Of a stretch of 64,000 bases of DNA, positions 1 through 11,230 are shown piece after piece. This DNA is from Sclerotiophoma versabilis (Eukaryota > Ascomycota > Dothideomycetes > Pleosporales > Didymellaceae), in contig JAAROD010000015.1 in assembly GCA_012274445.1 (NCBI GenBank), positions 2,356,001-2,420,000 on the forward strand, read 5' to 3'. Position numbers and translations under genes: made by a program. Within the stretch, counting starts at the first letter, position 1. Every line of letters begins with the position of its first letter. The notes below the pieces were generated by a model, which searched no databases, was not told the DNA's origin, and worked only from the letters and a program-made list of their open reading frames with translations.

Positions 1-753
1 TGGCTGAAGGATCTGAATGACGCTCTTGACAACTTTCGCAAGCCGATCGTTGCAGCAGTGCGAGGCTTTGCTGTGGGTGTCTCTCCAGACTTCGTCAAAG
101 GCTGAACTGACGATCAACAGTTTGGAGGTGGGTTCGAGTTGGCATTACTAGTAAGTACTGACCTCGTGCTGTGGTTGCTGAGCAATAGCTGACCGAGTCG
201 CTTGGCGTACAGTGCGATATGATCTTCGCCTCAACGGATACCCGATTCGGCTTTCCAGAGATTAGTTTAGGCACCATCCCCGGCATGGGTGGCACGCAGC
301 GCTTGACGAAAACCGTTGGAAAACAGAAGGTACGAACCGATCGGGCCGTATGTCGAAACCTCCGTGCGCTAAACTGACTCGACAGGCCCTGGAACTGATA
401 CTGACGGGGCTGCCCGTGACAGCAAAGGAGATGGAACAGCAAGGTGTGGTCAACAGAGTTGTGTCAGGTGATGAAGATGTCCTCAAGGAGGCTTTGAAGG
501 TCGCTCAGGTCATCGCAGCGCGTTCTGCGCCGGCTCTCAAACTTGCCAAACTTGCTGTCAAGGCCGGTAAGTCCACGTCCAGTAGCTCGTCCGAAGCTCC
601 GCAAGCTGACCGGAACAAGCTGAGACGACCATGTTGAACGCAGGGCTGGAGGTTGAACGAGCCTCGTATTACAGTAGTTTCTCGTTTCCCGATTGCCAAG
701 AAGGAATTGCAGGATTTCTGGAGAAGCGGCCAGTCACCTTCCTTCAGGATTGA
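1..753 (+). CDS. enoyl-CoA hydratase/isomerase family protein, 5' end outside window
   Basis: Five exons are visible: 1-72, 121-150, 213-329, 386-566 and 620-753, with stop TGA at 751-753; the start lies upstream of the window. The spliced product reads as a crotonase. The oxyanion-hole/catalytic segment GGGFELALL is followed by FPEISLGTIPGMGGTQRL, so both Glu residues used by hydratases for water addition are present (GFEL and PEIS). The C-terminal part ends in SFPDCQEGIAGFLEKR, the usual dimer-contact region with an active-site-lining helix. The expected reaction is hydration of trans-2-enoyl-CoA in beta-oxidation or branched amino-acid breakdown. The N-terminus is missing, so mitochondrial or peroxisomal location cannot be read; there is no PTS1 at the C-terminus (ends LQD). 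Four introns of 48-62 nt are all GT-AG. The family is sure; the exact substrate is not. Confidence 0.9.
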
Positions 754-2319
754 GTGGGGGATGTCATACTACGCAATAGTGCGTAGGCAGTGCCCGCGAG
801 TTGGAACAATGAGATACTATAGGAGCGTGGCAACTTCGGTCCTTCTCGTATGTTGCTCGTGGTGCCATGTCGTCTTTGCCAGGGCCAGTCTCGACAGCTG
901 GTGGTGACCGGTGGAACTAGCTTCCACATGTAGCGCGCGGCAATATAGATGATCCACTTTCCATGTGACAGAGTTCGAGTGCTACAGATGTGCCGCTTGG
1001 TATCGTCGATTGCAAATTGAGAGGTATTGCTCGGTTTGGCCTTTGCGCCGTGTTTCGTGTGAGGTTCATGGGGTAAGCCTAGGAGACGTAATTTCGAGGC
1101 AGTGCGACGCGCGTATGGCGTGACGCCGCCGAATCCTCGGACCAGAGGAGCAGCTTCAACTTTATCAATACCTGCTTCAACTTCCAGACCAAAAGAGTTG
1201 GTCAGCGCTTTGGAGTTGCTCCTAGGCTTGGCATACGCACTAAGACAAGGGTTAACCCTATGCACTAGCTGTGACGAGGTGGGTAGGAGTAAGGTAGGTG
1301 CCCCAGAAGTTTCCCACCCCGCCACTTTGCTTTCGCGTCAAGTCAAAGCTGCCAATCAGGAGCTCAAGATTGCGCCGTTAGCGCGGTAAACAGCTAACAA
1401 CACTTGAAGTGTTAGGTTCCTAAGTCCGAGCGCTGGGGTGGCAATATTGAAAACTTCTGGGGAACACCATACTATGTACTCTGGACTAGTCCACTAGCGT
1501 TCAACAGAGAGTCGGCCACAGTATGCGGGCGAACAACGTCCTCACGATGGACTCCGGAAGCTTCTGGCAAATGTGAGAACGTTATTCAGTGTCGTCGACA
1601 CATGACCTACTACGGTTGTTGAAGATACTCGAGAGACTAGCAGGTCAGGTGCGGGCGCTCTTATCGTTCGCCGTGCAAGGAGATGCAGCAGTGCATGTCG
1701 ATCTCATGCTACCCCTCTGCAACGAGAGGCGGCATATGCGCATCCCCGACGCCATAGAACATTCTCGATACAAGGCAATGAATGCACGTTCAGGCGGTAT
1801 CTATATCTAGATGGCATGACATGGCATGGTGACATTTGTAAGCAATACTATAGTGTTGCAGCTAAAACAGGGCAAAAATGTACATACTTTCGTACCCCGA
1901 ATTCGGTCTACTAAGTATGCCTTCTCTAGCTGTGTGACATATAGGAAAAGGGATGTGAGAATATAGGAAAATGAAGGCGTCAACGTCATGAGCTTAATGA
2001 CAACAATAGGTTGTGTAACAATTCGTACCCCAATTCCTTCGATGAGGTAAGCAGAAAACGACAACAACAAAGATAATCACCTTGATCTATCCATCTAAAT
2101 TGTGTAAGAGAGGTAGACAGGAGAAGCCTCTTGCTCTATTGCTAAGCAGAACTGCTATCCCGCTGTTCCTGCAAAGTCTTGCTTACCTGATCAAATTGCA
2201 CGACCTATTTACAACAACTAAAATAGCGTCTCACACGACAAGGCCGACTGAAAGCACACAACAAAATGATTTGGTATCCGCGCAAACTCTGATGAAACTC
2301 CCAACAAACCAACACTAGA
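754..2319. other. intergenic, no supported gene
   Basis: Open frames exist on both strands between about 750 and 1390 but overlap each other, lack recognisable motifs and mostly lack sensible ATG starts. The right half (about 1800-2319) is AT-richer and probably holds the 3' UTR of the minus-strand HeLo gene. I see no RNA gene or clear transposon end. Confidence 0.5.
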
Positions 2320-3936
2320 TCATTCAAAGCCACCTCGTGGCTCGTGTGCTATGTTCCTGATATCTTTCGTCTGAATGCGACCCATCCCCTTGTACATGTC
2401 ATGGCGATCGATCAGACTGTTTACAGTAGTGGCTGGCACGACGTAGTCTTGCATTCCATCACTGCTAACAGTCTTGATCTGCTCAAGTTCATGTTGGTCG
2501 AATGTAGCCCTGTTCGGGCTGTCCACGGAAATAGCTGGTATCTGCTGCTCATCACTCTTCCTGCTGTCGACAGATAGGTGTTGCATCCTAGAGTCCAGGT
2601 CCAGTGCGGGTTCACTCGGAATCTCGCCTACGCTCTTGGAGCGTACAGGCTCGAGGCCGTGGAAGCCATCGTCTTTGGCAGTCGTATCCAAGACCTCGTT
2701 CTCTGGAACTGAAAGAGAACGCATAGGGTCCTCGGGGAGACTGTTCGATCGTTCCTTCTCGTGCTTGTAGCTCTTGGACCAGGACTTGATCTTGAAGGCG
2801 CTGAGCCAACCTGGCCGCTTCTCATTCTGTCTGTTGTAGCTATTCTTCTTACTATTACTAGGGCGCCTTGCTGGCTTTGGCGGGTTGTAGACATTCTCGG
2901 CAGCGAGCTGAATGGCCGTCTTCTCTTCTGAGCCGTTTGGACCCCTTTTCTGGGTTTGGGCTACCTCGGGATGAGCCCGTAGTTCGTAGTCTGACTTTCG
3001 CCGTGCTCCAGCTGCACCGCTCGCTGATATACCAAGAGATGCTCGGTGGGAGGCGAGGGAAGTTTCCCTGAGCTCGTCGGTGATGTATTGAAGTGCTGTA
3101 TCAGTGACTTCGACGTACTGTGGATAGTCGATCTCGCAAGCCTCTCGGATGAGGCGCAACTTCTCCCAATCTTGTTGAACGACGGGTCCCGAAAGCTCTG
3201 GGTGCCAAGCCATGGAACGAATATCGCTCTTCATACCTCGATCAACTTGCTCATTGACGCCGAGAAGGTTTATCAGACCATCTACTTCAATGCGAACAGC
3301 TCTAACAAACTCGTCAAACTTCCTAGTATCTTTGACAGTCCAATGGCTGGTGGTCATGCTCATGCTTCGTTTGATGTTCGCCCGGGCGCCACTTTGCCTG
3401 ACAAGATCTTGCAGCAGTCCATACTTCTCCCGAAAGGCTTCCATCCGGTTAGTGTCCAGTGCTGGGTGCTCGAGCATGTTGAATCGCTTTGGGCTTTTCA
3501 ATCCATATTTTTCCATCAACTCATCTCTCGAGAGGTGACCTGGTCGACCAGCGATTTCGTTCAAAGCTTTCCTGACTTTTTCGTGAATCGCATCGTCTTC
3601 CAGACGAGCATCCCTGACACCGAAGTTGACTGGAAGATGCGGGTCGGGGTTTGTGATTCCAGGGTGGCTAGGGATCATGTGCCTGGCGATAGTCGCAGGT
3701 GGGGCTGAAATGCCAACGGCATCGCCAAAGATGAGCAGCCTGCCCTGCTGCACACCCAGTTTTGCTAGCGCGATTTTTTGCGCATGGTCGCTTTCCTTGG
3801 ACGGATGGATAAGGTTGAAGGCTTCAACACAGGTACTGAACTGTGTTGCCAGCGAGAAGACTTTGTCTAGGATTTGTGCTTTGGTCGGCCCAGGAGCATC
3901 ACCCTCGATTCTTTCAGTGGTTGCTTTGGCGCTCAT
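2320..3936 (-). CDS. HeLo-domain (prion-inhibition and propagation type) protein
   Basis: Single exon, 538 aa, ATG at 3936. Residues about 20-225 resemble the all-helical HeLo domain of HET-S-type proteins: FSTCVEAFNLI, then a charged helix, then LGVQQGRLLIFGDAVGI, matching the family pattern of an alternating helix followed by RL-x-x-W/F-G-x-A-V-G. The middle (about 300-480) is Ser/Lys/Arg-rich and probably disordered. The last 35 residues are again ordered-looking, ending in MGRIQTKDIRNI and GGFE. In known members the HeLo domain inserts in membranes when a C-terminal amyloid motif is templated, usually by an NLR receptor, causing heterokaryon incompatibility or host-type cell death. Here the N-terminus lacks the usual hydrophobic Gly/Ala/Leu helix, so a non-toxic or regulatory form is possible. 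No NLR lies next to it. Domain call fairly sure; function inferred. Confidence 0.8.
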   Translation of the reverse strand: MSAKATTERIEGDAPGPTKAQILDKVFSLATQFSTCVEAFNLIHPSKESDHAQKIALAKLGVQQGRLLIFGDAVGISAPPATIARHMIPSHPGITNPDPHLPVNFGVRDARLEDDAIHEKVRKALNEIAGRPGHLSRDELMEKYGLKSPKRFNMLEHPALDTNRMEAFREKYGLLQDLVRQSGARANIKRSMSMTTSHWTVKDTRKFDEFVRAVRIEVDGLINLLGVNEQVDRGMKSDIRSMAWHPELSGPVVQQDWEKLRLIREACEIDYPQYVEVTDTALQYITDELRETSLASHRASLGISASGAAGARRKSDYELRAHPEVAQTQKRGPNGSEEKTAIQLAAENVYNPPKPARRPSNSKKNSYNRQNEKRPGWLSAFKIKSWSKSYKHEKERSNSLPEDPMRSLSVPENEVLDTTAKDDGFHGLEPVRSKSVGEIPSEPALDLDSRMQHLSVDSRKSDEQQIPAISVDSPNRATFDQHELEQIKTVSSDGMQDYVVPATTVNSLIDRHDMYKGMGRIQTKDIRNIAHEPRGGFE

Positions 3937-4798
3937 TGCGGGGCGGGGTAGCTAAAGCTTTGCAGCTAAGCAGGTAGGCCTTGTTGGACGGTGTATGAAC
4001 TTCGAGAGACGGTTTGAGGATCAGAAAAATTGATTCAAGAAGACAGAGAAAATGGCTCTTCATAAGGCTAAAGCAGTAACTGTTGAACCTCTGTGCGCAT
4101 GACGTCTGAGGAGCTGTTCCAAGCCTGGTCAATGGCTGCGTTCGAAGTGTGGCGCAAGAAGCGAAGGTGCGGGGTCCGAGCTGATCAACACTTGAAAGCT
4201 TTTTCGAAGCGCTGCGATTCGTGAGTGTGGTGTTACAACACCAAACAAGCTTCAATTCCCTAGCCGCGCATGCAGAGTCACTTGTCACCGCCATATGCTG
4301 TGGCGCGACACGTGTAAATGAGGTTGGTCACGCTCTGCCGGCTGTCGGCAGGATGCAGAGGAGGTTGGCAAAGGATCCACAATCTGGCATCAAAAGTCCT
4401 CTTAATACTACTTTGCTCCCACTTGCCAATGAATGCCAACGGTTGCCAAGGATAGGCGAAAGAAAAAGTGGTTGAGCTGACAGTTGTGAACAGTTCAATC
4501 GGCAACGACACTCAACTGGTCCAGTCTGCCAGACATGACGTTTGCACATTTGAGATCTTTGGCAACTTTCGGCATGTTCAGATGTGCAATTTGACGTGTC
4601 ATAGCTAATGCAGAGCGTCTAGCGTAAGAGAATATATATTAAAGAAGAAGGGGTATATCGTAATAACTGGAAGAAGGCCCACTGACCGCTGTCCCCATGC
4701 AAATACTCGCTGTCATCCAAGCCGTAACATCGCTGCAGGCGCGTTCGATCTGCGATTGTATTCGTGTGCGCTTACAGTGTCGCCAGGCACGCAAAGTC
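3937..4798. other. intergenic, no supported gene
   Basis: Upstream region of the minus-strand HeLo gene and 3' region of the minus-strand rhodopsin-domain gene. Small open frames on both strands show no motif. An AT-rich stretch near 4630-4645 is likely part of the 3' region of the next gene. Confidence 0.45.
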
Positions 4799-6101
4799 TC
4801 AAATGTGAGAGTACGGTGCTTTCCCATGTGATCTGTCTTCACTGACACTTCCAACAGTGCTCCTGTCACCGTCGATTTTCATTTCCAAAACGTTGTCGTC
4901 TACGCTGAACTCTTTTCGGACGAAGATGCCACTCGGGCTGCGACCGTGTACCACGACCCTAGTCCCTCTGTTCTGGGTGATAGCGCCGGTTCCGCTGGTC
5001 ACCATCTTCTCTTCGCTATCGCGCTCAGGGTTCATAATAGTATCGTCGGCGCCTCTTCTGCGACTGGAGACGGCAGCTGATGCATGTAGTTTGTCGCTGC
5101 GCCAGGTCAGATGATAAGATGCGTCCGGTTTCGTTGTCCCTCTTCGTGAGCGGCCGAAGATAGGTCCAAACAACCGCACAAAAGGGCCTCGAAACATAGG
5201 CAAACAAGCACAAACGATGCCGGCATTGGCTTCGATGACAGACCAGATAGTAGCCGGGATTGGGCCCCAAGTGGGATCGGGATCGCTGGCGGATGCTGCA
5301 ATTGTAGTTGCGCGGTAGATGGATGCGAAAGTGACGCTGCATTTCGTTAGTTCCTCGCTCTGAGATGTGGGGGTTGTACTTACAAAACCCCAGTGCTGAA
5401 GACCAGGCAAATACCAAGCTTCTCTGTACGACCCATGGAGAGTTTCCGTATGACAGGTAAAGGCATGAAAAGCAACGCGAAGTCTGTCGAGATCTGTATG
5501 GTCGCGTACGATATCCACCAAGGTTCGTTCTTGAAGCACCGAAAAGGAATGCTCCTGTCCCAGAATGCAGCAACCGGTGTGCACTGGAAGATTGTTGCAA
5601 TGATAAACGCAAGATTGGAAGATACAATCCAAGCATTCATGACAAGGCAGGCAATTCGAAACGTGTTACTAGATATGGAGAAGATCCGGTAATAGAGACA
5701 TGCGATTGAGATCTTGTTGAACATGAGGACGACCTTGTAGACGATGTTGGCGCCGTAGAACCACTTGCGTGCGGTCATACGGGTACCGGGATCTAGTGCC
5801 TTCCAGTGTCGACCATATCCGTACACAATGGCTGTAAAGATTGTCAGATCTACAATATACTTTGAGCCCATGTATGATACGTACCTTGACATTCTGTCAA
5901 AGATAACAAGCCTGAAGAAATCAAAGCCGCGATGATCATGTAGTCATCCATTCCTAGGCCACTCCTCTTGATCAATCTCTGTACCAGTCGCGCACCTACA
6001 AAGAGGGCTGCAATCACAACTGCAAGCACTGAGGTGAGCCACAGGCCCCATCCTCGTTGTACAGGGCCTTCAGTACCAAGACCCACGTTAGGCGCCATCA
6101 T
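4799..6101 (-). CDS. integral membrane protein with fungal rhodopsin-like domain
   Basis: Three exons on the minus strand: 6101-5885, 5831-5384 and 5336-4799 (introns 53 and 47 nt, GT-AG), giving 400 aa. The first 300 residues hold about seven hydrophobic helices; the first (GWGLWLTSVLAVVIAALFVGARL) is followed by a GLGMDDYMIIAA segment, the hallmark of the large fungal rhodopsin-domain family (SAT5/PTH11-neighbour type). Further landmarks are YGYGRHW in loop 1, FNKISIACLYYRIF in helix 3 and WSVIEANAGIVCACLP in helix 7. The C-terminal 100 residues are polar and charged, consistent with a cytosolic tail. Many members are annotated as 'integral membrane protein' without known ligand; no retinal-binding lysine is implied. 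Two consecutive ATGs (6099-6101 and 6096-6098) leave the start ambiguous by one residue. Confidence 0.85.
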
Positions 6102-7461
6102 GAGGACCGGACGAACTTCAAGGTTGAGGTTGTGGAGTACCGGCAGTATGGTAGATGTTTGATCCTAAAAAGACACAAGCGACATGAGAGGATCCTTCAA
6201 GCATCACGGGCATAAGCTCACACATAAGATCGAAAGACCCTTTTCCTCTGCCCTGCACGAGCAAGGTTCAGAGCAGATCAATTGCTGGTAGGAGTCAAAG
6301 CGAAGGAACCGCAATACGGTTCCTCGGTCCAAGATAGAAGCGCAGCGAATAAGCAAATGTGCCTGAGATTGCGCTCCTCTATATGCGATTGGTAATCGCT
6401 GCCCCTCTTGGAAAGGTGGCTGTAAGGCGGCAGGCTGGCAGTGCGCTGCTCTGCAATCCAAATGTACTGTGGTACCCGGCATAAGTTGTGTAGATGGGTC
6501 AGAGCAACAAGGGTTTTAACTGAGAACGCAAGAACACTGACTAATAATCTTACACCAATTAGAAATCTTTAAGTCGCCGAGTATCCCTGTCCTCCACCCC
6601 ACGCATTGCTGTAAAACCCCAAATAGGTAAACTTTACTTGATAATCACTACCGGATTCACCTACACTGCTGATGCTAGATACCACAGTAGCATCGCGCAC
6701 AACGGCATAATCACCGAACCGAATCACTGCACGATATCGTTAGACTCGTCGATCAAGATGAGTGTGAATCTGGCGACTGAAAACTCTGCTTCTGAGCTCG
6801 TGAGATTGCGCGTTCAAGGGTCAAAAAGATTCAGGCCAAAGTCTGACAATGAAGGATATAATTTCGAATCAACATTACATCTTCTTAACTCGAGCGGCCA
6901 GGCACGACCGCTGTCAGGTCGCCGTCAGGTCGCCGTCAAGGTATTAGAGGAAAACGGCGCCGGTACGGTAAAGGATGCAAAGCTTCCGTGACGGTGCGAA
7001 GGAACGAACTAGGAGAAGTCTCCGCGAGGCACGGATGTAGTTCGGCCAATCAACAATGACTGAGCCGTGTTGACGGAAAACGAAATGAACGTTTACTTTG
7101 CTTCAAATCTCACCACCACTTTTTCCGAGGCCCGAAGTGTCCCTTACGATGCTGGAATCGCCATAGTCGCAGTGCGTCAGGAGCTATCCTGTTGTGTAGC
7201 AAGACGGCGGTCGCACCACACAACAGCGCCCACTCTTCGACAGCGACACCACGGTCCGCTAGCGTGTACAGCTACCCAAGATAGATCCCGCAACGCAGAT
7301 ACCACCAAGTGGCGAGTAACCTTGATAGGACAGTCCCACCCGTATGCTTCTAGAAGACGCATCGGTTGAAACTAAGATGGCCGAGTGCTGTCCCTTCAAG
7401 AGTGCGCCATCCCGCCTGCACCGGTTGGTCGAATTCAGCACTGCCGTTTCAATTTGACAAG
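6102..7461. other. intergenic, no supported gene; small tandem duplication
   Basis: Divergent space between the rhodopsin-domain gene (-) and the carboxylesterase gene (+). An open frame at 6638-6991 starts with TTG and has no recognisable content. A short tandem repeat of an 11-base unit (gtcaggtcgcc) lies near 6914-6940. Nothing else is supported. Confidence 0.45.
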
Positions 7462-9318
7462 ATGCAGCCTCTTATATTCGCAACTGCTGCTGTCACTGCC
7501 CTGTTCGGCTCGGTCGCCGCGGATCCAGTGCAGTCGGCTCGGGTGCAGACAACTACAGGTGGAATTATTCTTGGACACGGAGCATCGAACGAGTCAAACG
7601 TAATCGAGTTTTTGGGCATCAGATATGCTGAAGCACCAGTCGGCGAGCTGAGGTTTGCAGCCCCGAAGAGATATGTGGCACCTCAAGGCACCATATTTGA
7701 TGCCTCAGAATGGGTACGATTACTTCCCCTCATTTTGACACCTTTGTGGCTTGTGCTAACATGACTAGTCAGCGTATGTACACACCTGTCGGGGCTTTAC
7801 TTGTCTAGTATTGATCTTAGAGTAGTGACTGCCCATCAAACAAGCCACCAGTGAGCGCATTCCCCAACTTCATCCAGCCTTCTGGGTTGCGCGTATGGAA
7901 GAACTTCGCCGCTCAGAACAGTAACCCTGCTTCTGAAGATTGTCTGAAACTCAATGTCTGGACGAAGAATGCCGGTAACACTAAGGCAAAGAAGCCAGTA
8001 CTAGTTTTTCTTCACGGAGGACGTATGTGTTCAGTCAACGTATCAAAAGACTACTGTTCACACGTTGTGCAGGTTTCCAGATCCCCGGCCCCCATAGCCC
8101 ACTGTACAACGGACAGTATCTGGCTGATAGCCAGGACGTGGTGGTGGTCACCCCCAAGTGAGTTTCCTAAACATGTCTGCGTAGGCACATGCTGACAAGA
8201 GTAGCTACCGTCTCGGTATGTTTGGCTTCTCAGGTGCTCCTGGTGTTGAAGCAAATGCTGCGCTCAAGGATCACCGCGCGGCCGTTGAGTGGGTACGCGA
8301 CAACATCGCTGCCTTTGGTGGCGACCCATCTCGCATTGTCATATTTGGTCAAAGTGCTGGAGGAGCCAGTGTCGACTACTGGTCTTTTGCTTGGAAGAAA
8401 GACCCTATCGTTGCCGGCCTCATCTCCATGTCTGGAACATCACTAAGCTTTTTGCCCAACACACCGGACTATGCTCAAACTTTGTGGTACAACGTCTCGC
8501 AAACAGTTGGCTGCGGTGGGTCTAATGACGATGCCGCCACAGTACTCTCCTGCGTACGATCCAAGGATACCTCGGTTATTCTTGCTGCTGCTGCGAAGGT
8601 GCCTGCACTTCCTACCCAGGCACTTGCTCAGGCAACTTTCCATCCTACTGTAGACAATATCACGGTCTTTTCTGACTACCAACAATTGGCTGCCTCTGGC
8701 AACTTTGCCAAAATCCCTCTTTTGGCTGGTAATGCCGATCAGGAAGACGGCTGGTATCGAATCTCCGGCTGGGCTGCCAAATTGAACCTCACCAACGCTC
8801 AATGGGACCTTTTCACTGAACGTAGCTTTACTTGCCCGGTAGCTTTGTCGACCAAGTACAGAGTTCAATACGGCGTTCCCACCTGGCGCTACCGTTATTT
8901 TGGCGATTTTGACAACCTACGCCTTTACAATTCGACTGCAGGTTTAAGCCCAAGGGGTAGTGCTGCCTACCATGGAGTTGACCTGAACATCGTGTTTGGA
9001 ACTGCTGCTGGCAACTCGGGCCTCCTAAACTCTGCTGCGGAAGATGCTGCAATCAAGTATGTTCAGGGTGCGTATACTGCATTCGCTCGCGATTCAAACA
9101 GAGGCTTGACACAATACGGATGGCCTGTTTACAAGGGGATCGGTGAGTTTTACATGTTTCATCAGGTCGAACTGAAGACACTGACGACCTCAACAGGCAA
9201 AACTCTTATTGGTCTCGCATACAATAACATCCCGATGCCTACTTTCTTCGAGGCAAACACGTACGACAAGGCGTGCCCTCCAAAGAACGACCCACTTCCC
9301 GGACGTGGAGCATTCTAG
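7462..9318 (+). CDS. secreted type-B carboxylesterase (cholinesterase-like)
   Basis: Exons 7462-7713, 7821-8022, 8073-8157, 8205-9142 and 9197-9318 give 532 aa. The start is the ATG opening a signal peptide (MQPLIFATAAVTALFGSVAA, cleavage probably after ADP). Family landmarks appear in order: FLGIRYAEAP, PASEDCLKLNVW, HGGRFQ (oxyanion hole, with Arg where Gly is usual), NYRLGMFGF, the nucleophile elbow FGQSAGGAS, NADQEDG around the acid, and YHGVDLNIVFG with the catalytic His. The enzyme should hydrolyse carboxylic esters outside the cell; substrate unknown. The last intron (9143-9196, 54 nt) is a multiple of three without a stop, so retention would add 18 residues and give 550 aa. Upstream no regulatory site is obvious. 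Confidence 0.9.
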
Positions 9319-10230
9319 TCTGAGATAGATATAGAACAAATTATGTGCAACACTGCATCAATAATTGCGAATGAGCATCTTCTCTTCCTTTTGCAGTGTG
9401 CTTTTACACCCACCATCTTCAGCACCATTTGTAGTAGCATTCCTACATTTAGTGCCGCAGCATGCATCAGTCGCCTCGGCAATCCGGCTACGTTGTATCC
9501 ATCGTCTAATTAAGTCCGGATTCCATCCTAGATTTTGGCTGTAGCCGGTACGCGTACCAGCAAAAGGACCGTGGCCGGTGTTTTGGGTATTACGTTAAAC
9601 CTCAAACCTTTGCATTGAGTCGATATTAAATTCTCTGAGAATGTTATTTATGTCGAACGAATAGCCTTGCCTTTCTGAAGGGTCTCTATTGACCCTGAGT
9701 TGAGTCTTGGAGTTGGTGGGGTACTCTGCGATACACTTTTGACTGTCCAAAAGATTTCAGACGGCCATCGTAAGCCGGAATCTGTGTGCCCGTCCGTGAA
9801 ACTATACACTGTTGCCTCAACAGATACAGCCAGGCTAGTTGAGGTCGAGCTGAGCTTAAGAGCCATTATAGACGCTGTTCTCCAGTGATTTTGGACCTGT
9901 GGTGATTCGGGGCGAAACTTGTCCTTAAGATTGGTCTCATTGGCTGGCATTACTCAAGACAGCTGCTAATCACCGGACATGTATACTAATTTGGATTATC
10001 ACCTGGCCACTAACCAATTAAAATAATCAAGGATCAAGATCCCTGAGAAGTGATATTATGCCCATATGTGACACGTGCTTCGGGGGTTAAAGTGAGTCCC
10101 CGCTTCTACCCACACATATGTAAGCCTTCCGGCTTCCCAGACCGATCACTTGCAATCGGCCCGTCATTGTAGATACGCAACATACAGGAAAAGCTGGGAA
10201 CCGAGAAGCACACAAAGAACCATTGTCAAC
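9319..10230. other. intergenic, no supported gene
   Basis: 3' region of the carboxylesterase and promoter of the next plus-strand gene. Open frames at 9648-9950 (both strands) show no motif. The stretch 9960-10100 is AT-rich. No repeat or RNA gene recognised. Confidence 0.4.
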
Positions 10231-11230
10231 ATGAGTTCTTCCATTGGTGCATGGACTTTCAGTCCTCTGATCACAGGGTTTCCCGTCACTGTGCTACCAA
10301 ACATTGGGTTTTGGAATGTTAGCAATGGCACTTGGGAATACCAGATCCAGCTTTCATGGCCACTTAACTGGACTACTACGCTTGAAAACTCTACAGTCGA
10401 AACAATGTAAGATTGAACCGCTTCCACAAACTCATCCTAGCCTTGGTGCCACCCAAAGATAACACCAACTTAACAAACAAAGGTACGTCCTCGATGGCAA
10501 CGCCCAAGGCCTCAGCGTAACCGAAGCCATCCGACGCCGGCGTCCTGTCGAGTTCAATCAACCCGACACTATCATTGTCTCCATCGGCTACCCGACAACC
10601 ATCGAGGACTCGCCCTACAGCACATCACGCTACAGCGACATGCAGCCGCCTGTCTGTGCCACCTGTCCGGCCCCCACTCAACCTGGCGTGCCGTCCAACG
10701 CCGATGGTCTCATTTCATTTATCGATACCGCTCTCCGCCCTTGGGTGCAAAGAGAGGTTTTCAAGGCGGCGACCTTCGACAGAGACGCGCTCTATGGACA
10801 TTCGTTCGCCGGCTTATTCGTGTTGTACGCTCTCACCACGCGTCCAGATCTGTTCGACACTTTCCTTTCCGCCTCGCCCGCTCTATACTGGAACGACGAC
10901 TATGTCTTTAACCACACTGACTTCCTCACGCCACTCAAGTCAAATGCTAGGTCCGCAAGCAGCAGCACCAAGCCGGCGTTTCAAATTAGCTATGGCGAGC
11001 TCGAGCAATTTCCCAAGCAGAGGAAGAGGGAGACAGATGAGCAATTTGATTTTAGGAAGAATGTCCTTATGCCGATGAGAATGACGGATTTATCGGAGAA
11101 ATTGTATGCAGAGTTGGCGGACAGTCCAGCATTGAGAGATGTCGAGCTTAATGTATACCCGAACAGTTACCATGCGACAGTCGGAACAGCGGCGTTTAGT
11201 GACGGGATCGATTATTTCCTTGATTGGTAG
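10231..11230 (+). CDS. alpha/beta-hydrolase, IroE-like (siderophore esterase type)
   Basis: Two exons, 10231-10406 and 10483-11230 (intron 76 nt, GT-AG), give 307 aa. The chain opens with a beta-rich N-terminus, then MYVLDGNAQ, the standard first strand of the putative-esterase family (Esterase D / IroE), then TIIVSIGYP, the nucleophile elbow LYGHSFAGLFVLYAL, a SPALYWND segment after the acid region, and a C-terminal YPNSYHATVGTAAF with the likely catalytic His. Fungal members hydrolyse ester siderophores such as triacetylfusarinine or have unknown ester substrates. No signal peptide is seen, so the protein is probably cytosolic. The start is the ATG of MSSSIG; an upstream in-frame codon at 10150 is weaker. 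No siderophore synthesis or transport gene is nearby, so the substrate is open. Confidence 0.85.

Noticed and set aside
744..1325. 193-codon open frame on the minus strand downstream of the enoyl-CoA hydratase gene
   Set aside because: No motif and odd composition; it overlaps a plus-strand frame of similar quality and partly the hydratase 3' end.
7714..7820. A 5-nt micro-exon (tcagc) in the carboxylesterase gene
   Set aside because: It can be fitted in frame, but one 107-nt intron ending at CTTAG (7820) also keeps frame and gives the expected DCPSNKPP continuation; the simpler model is preferred.
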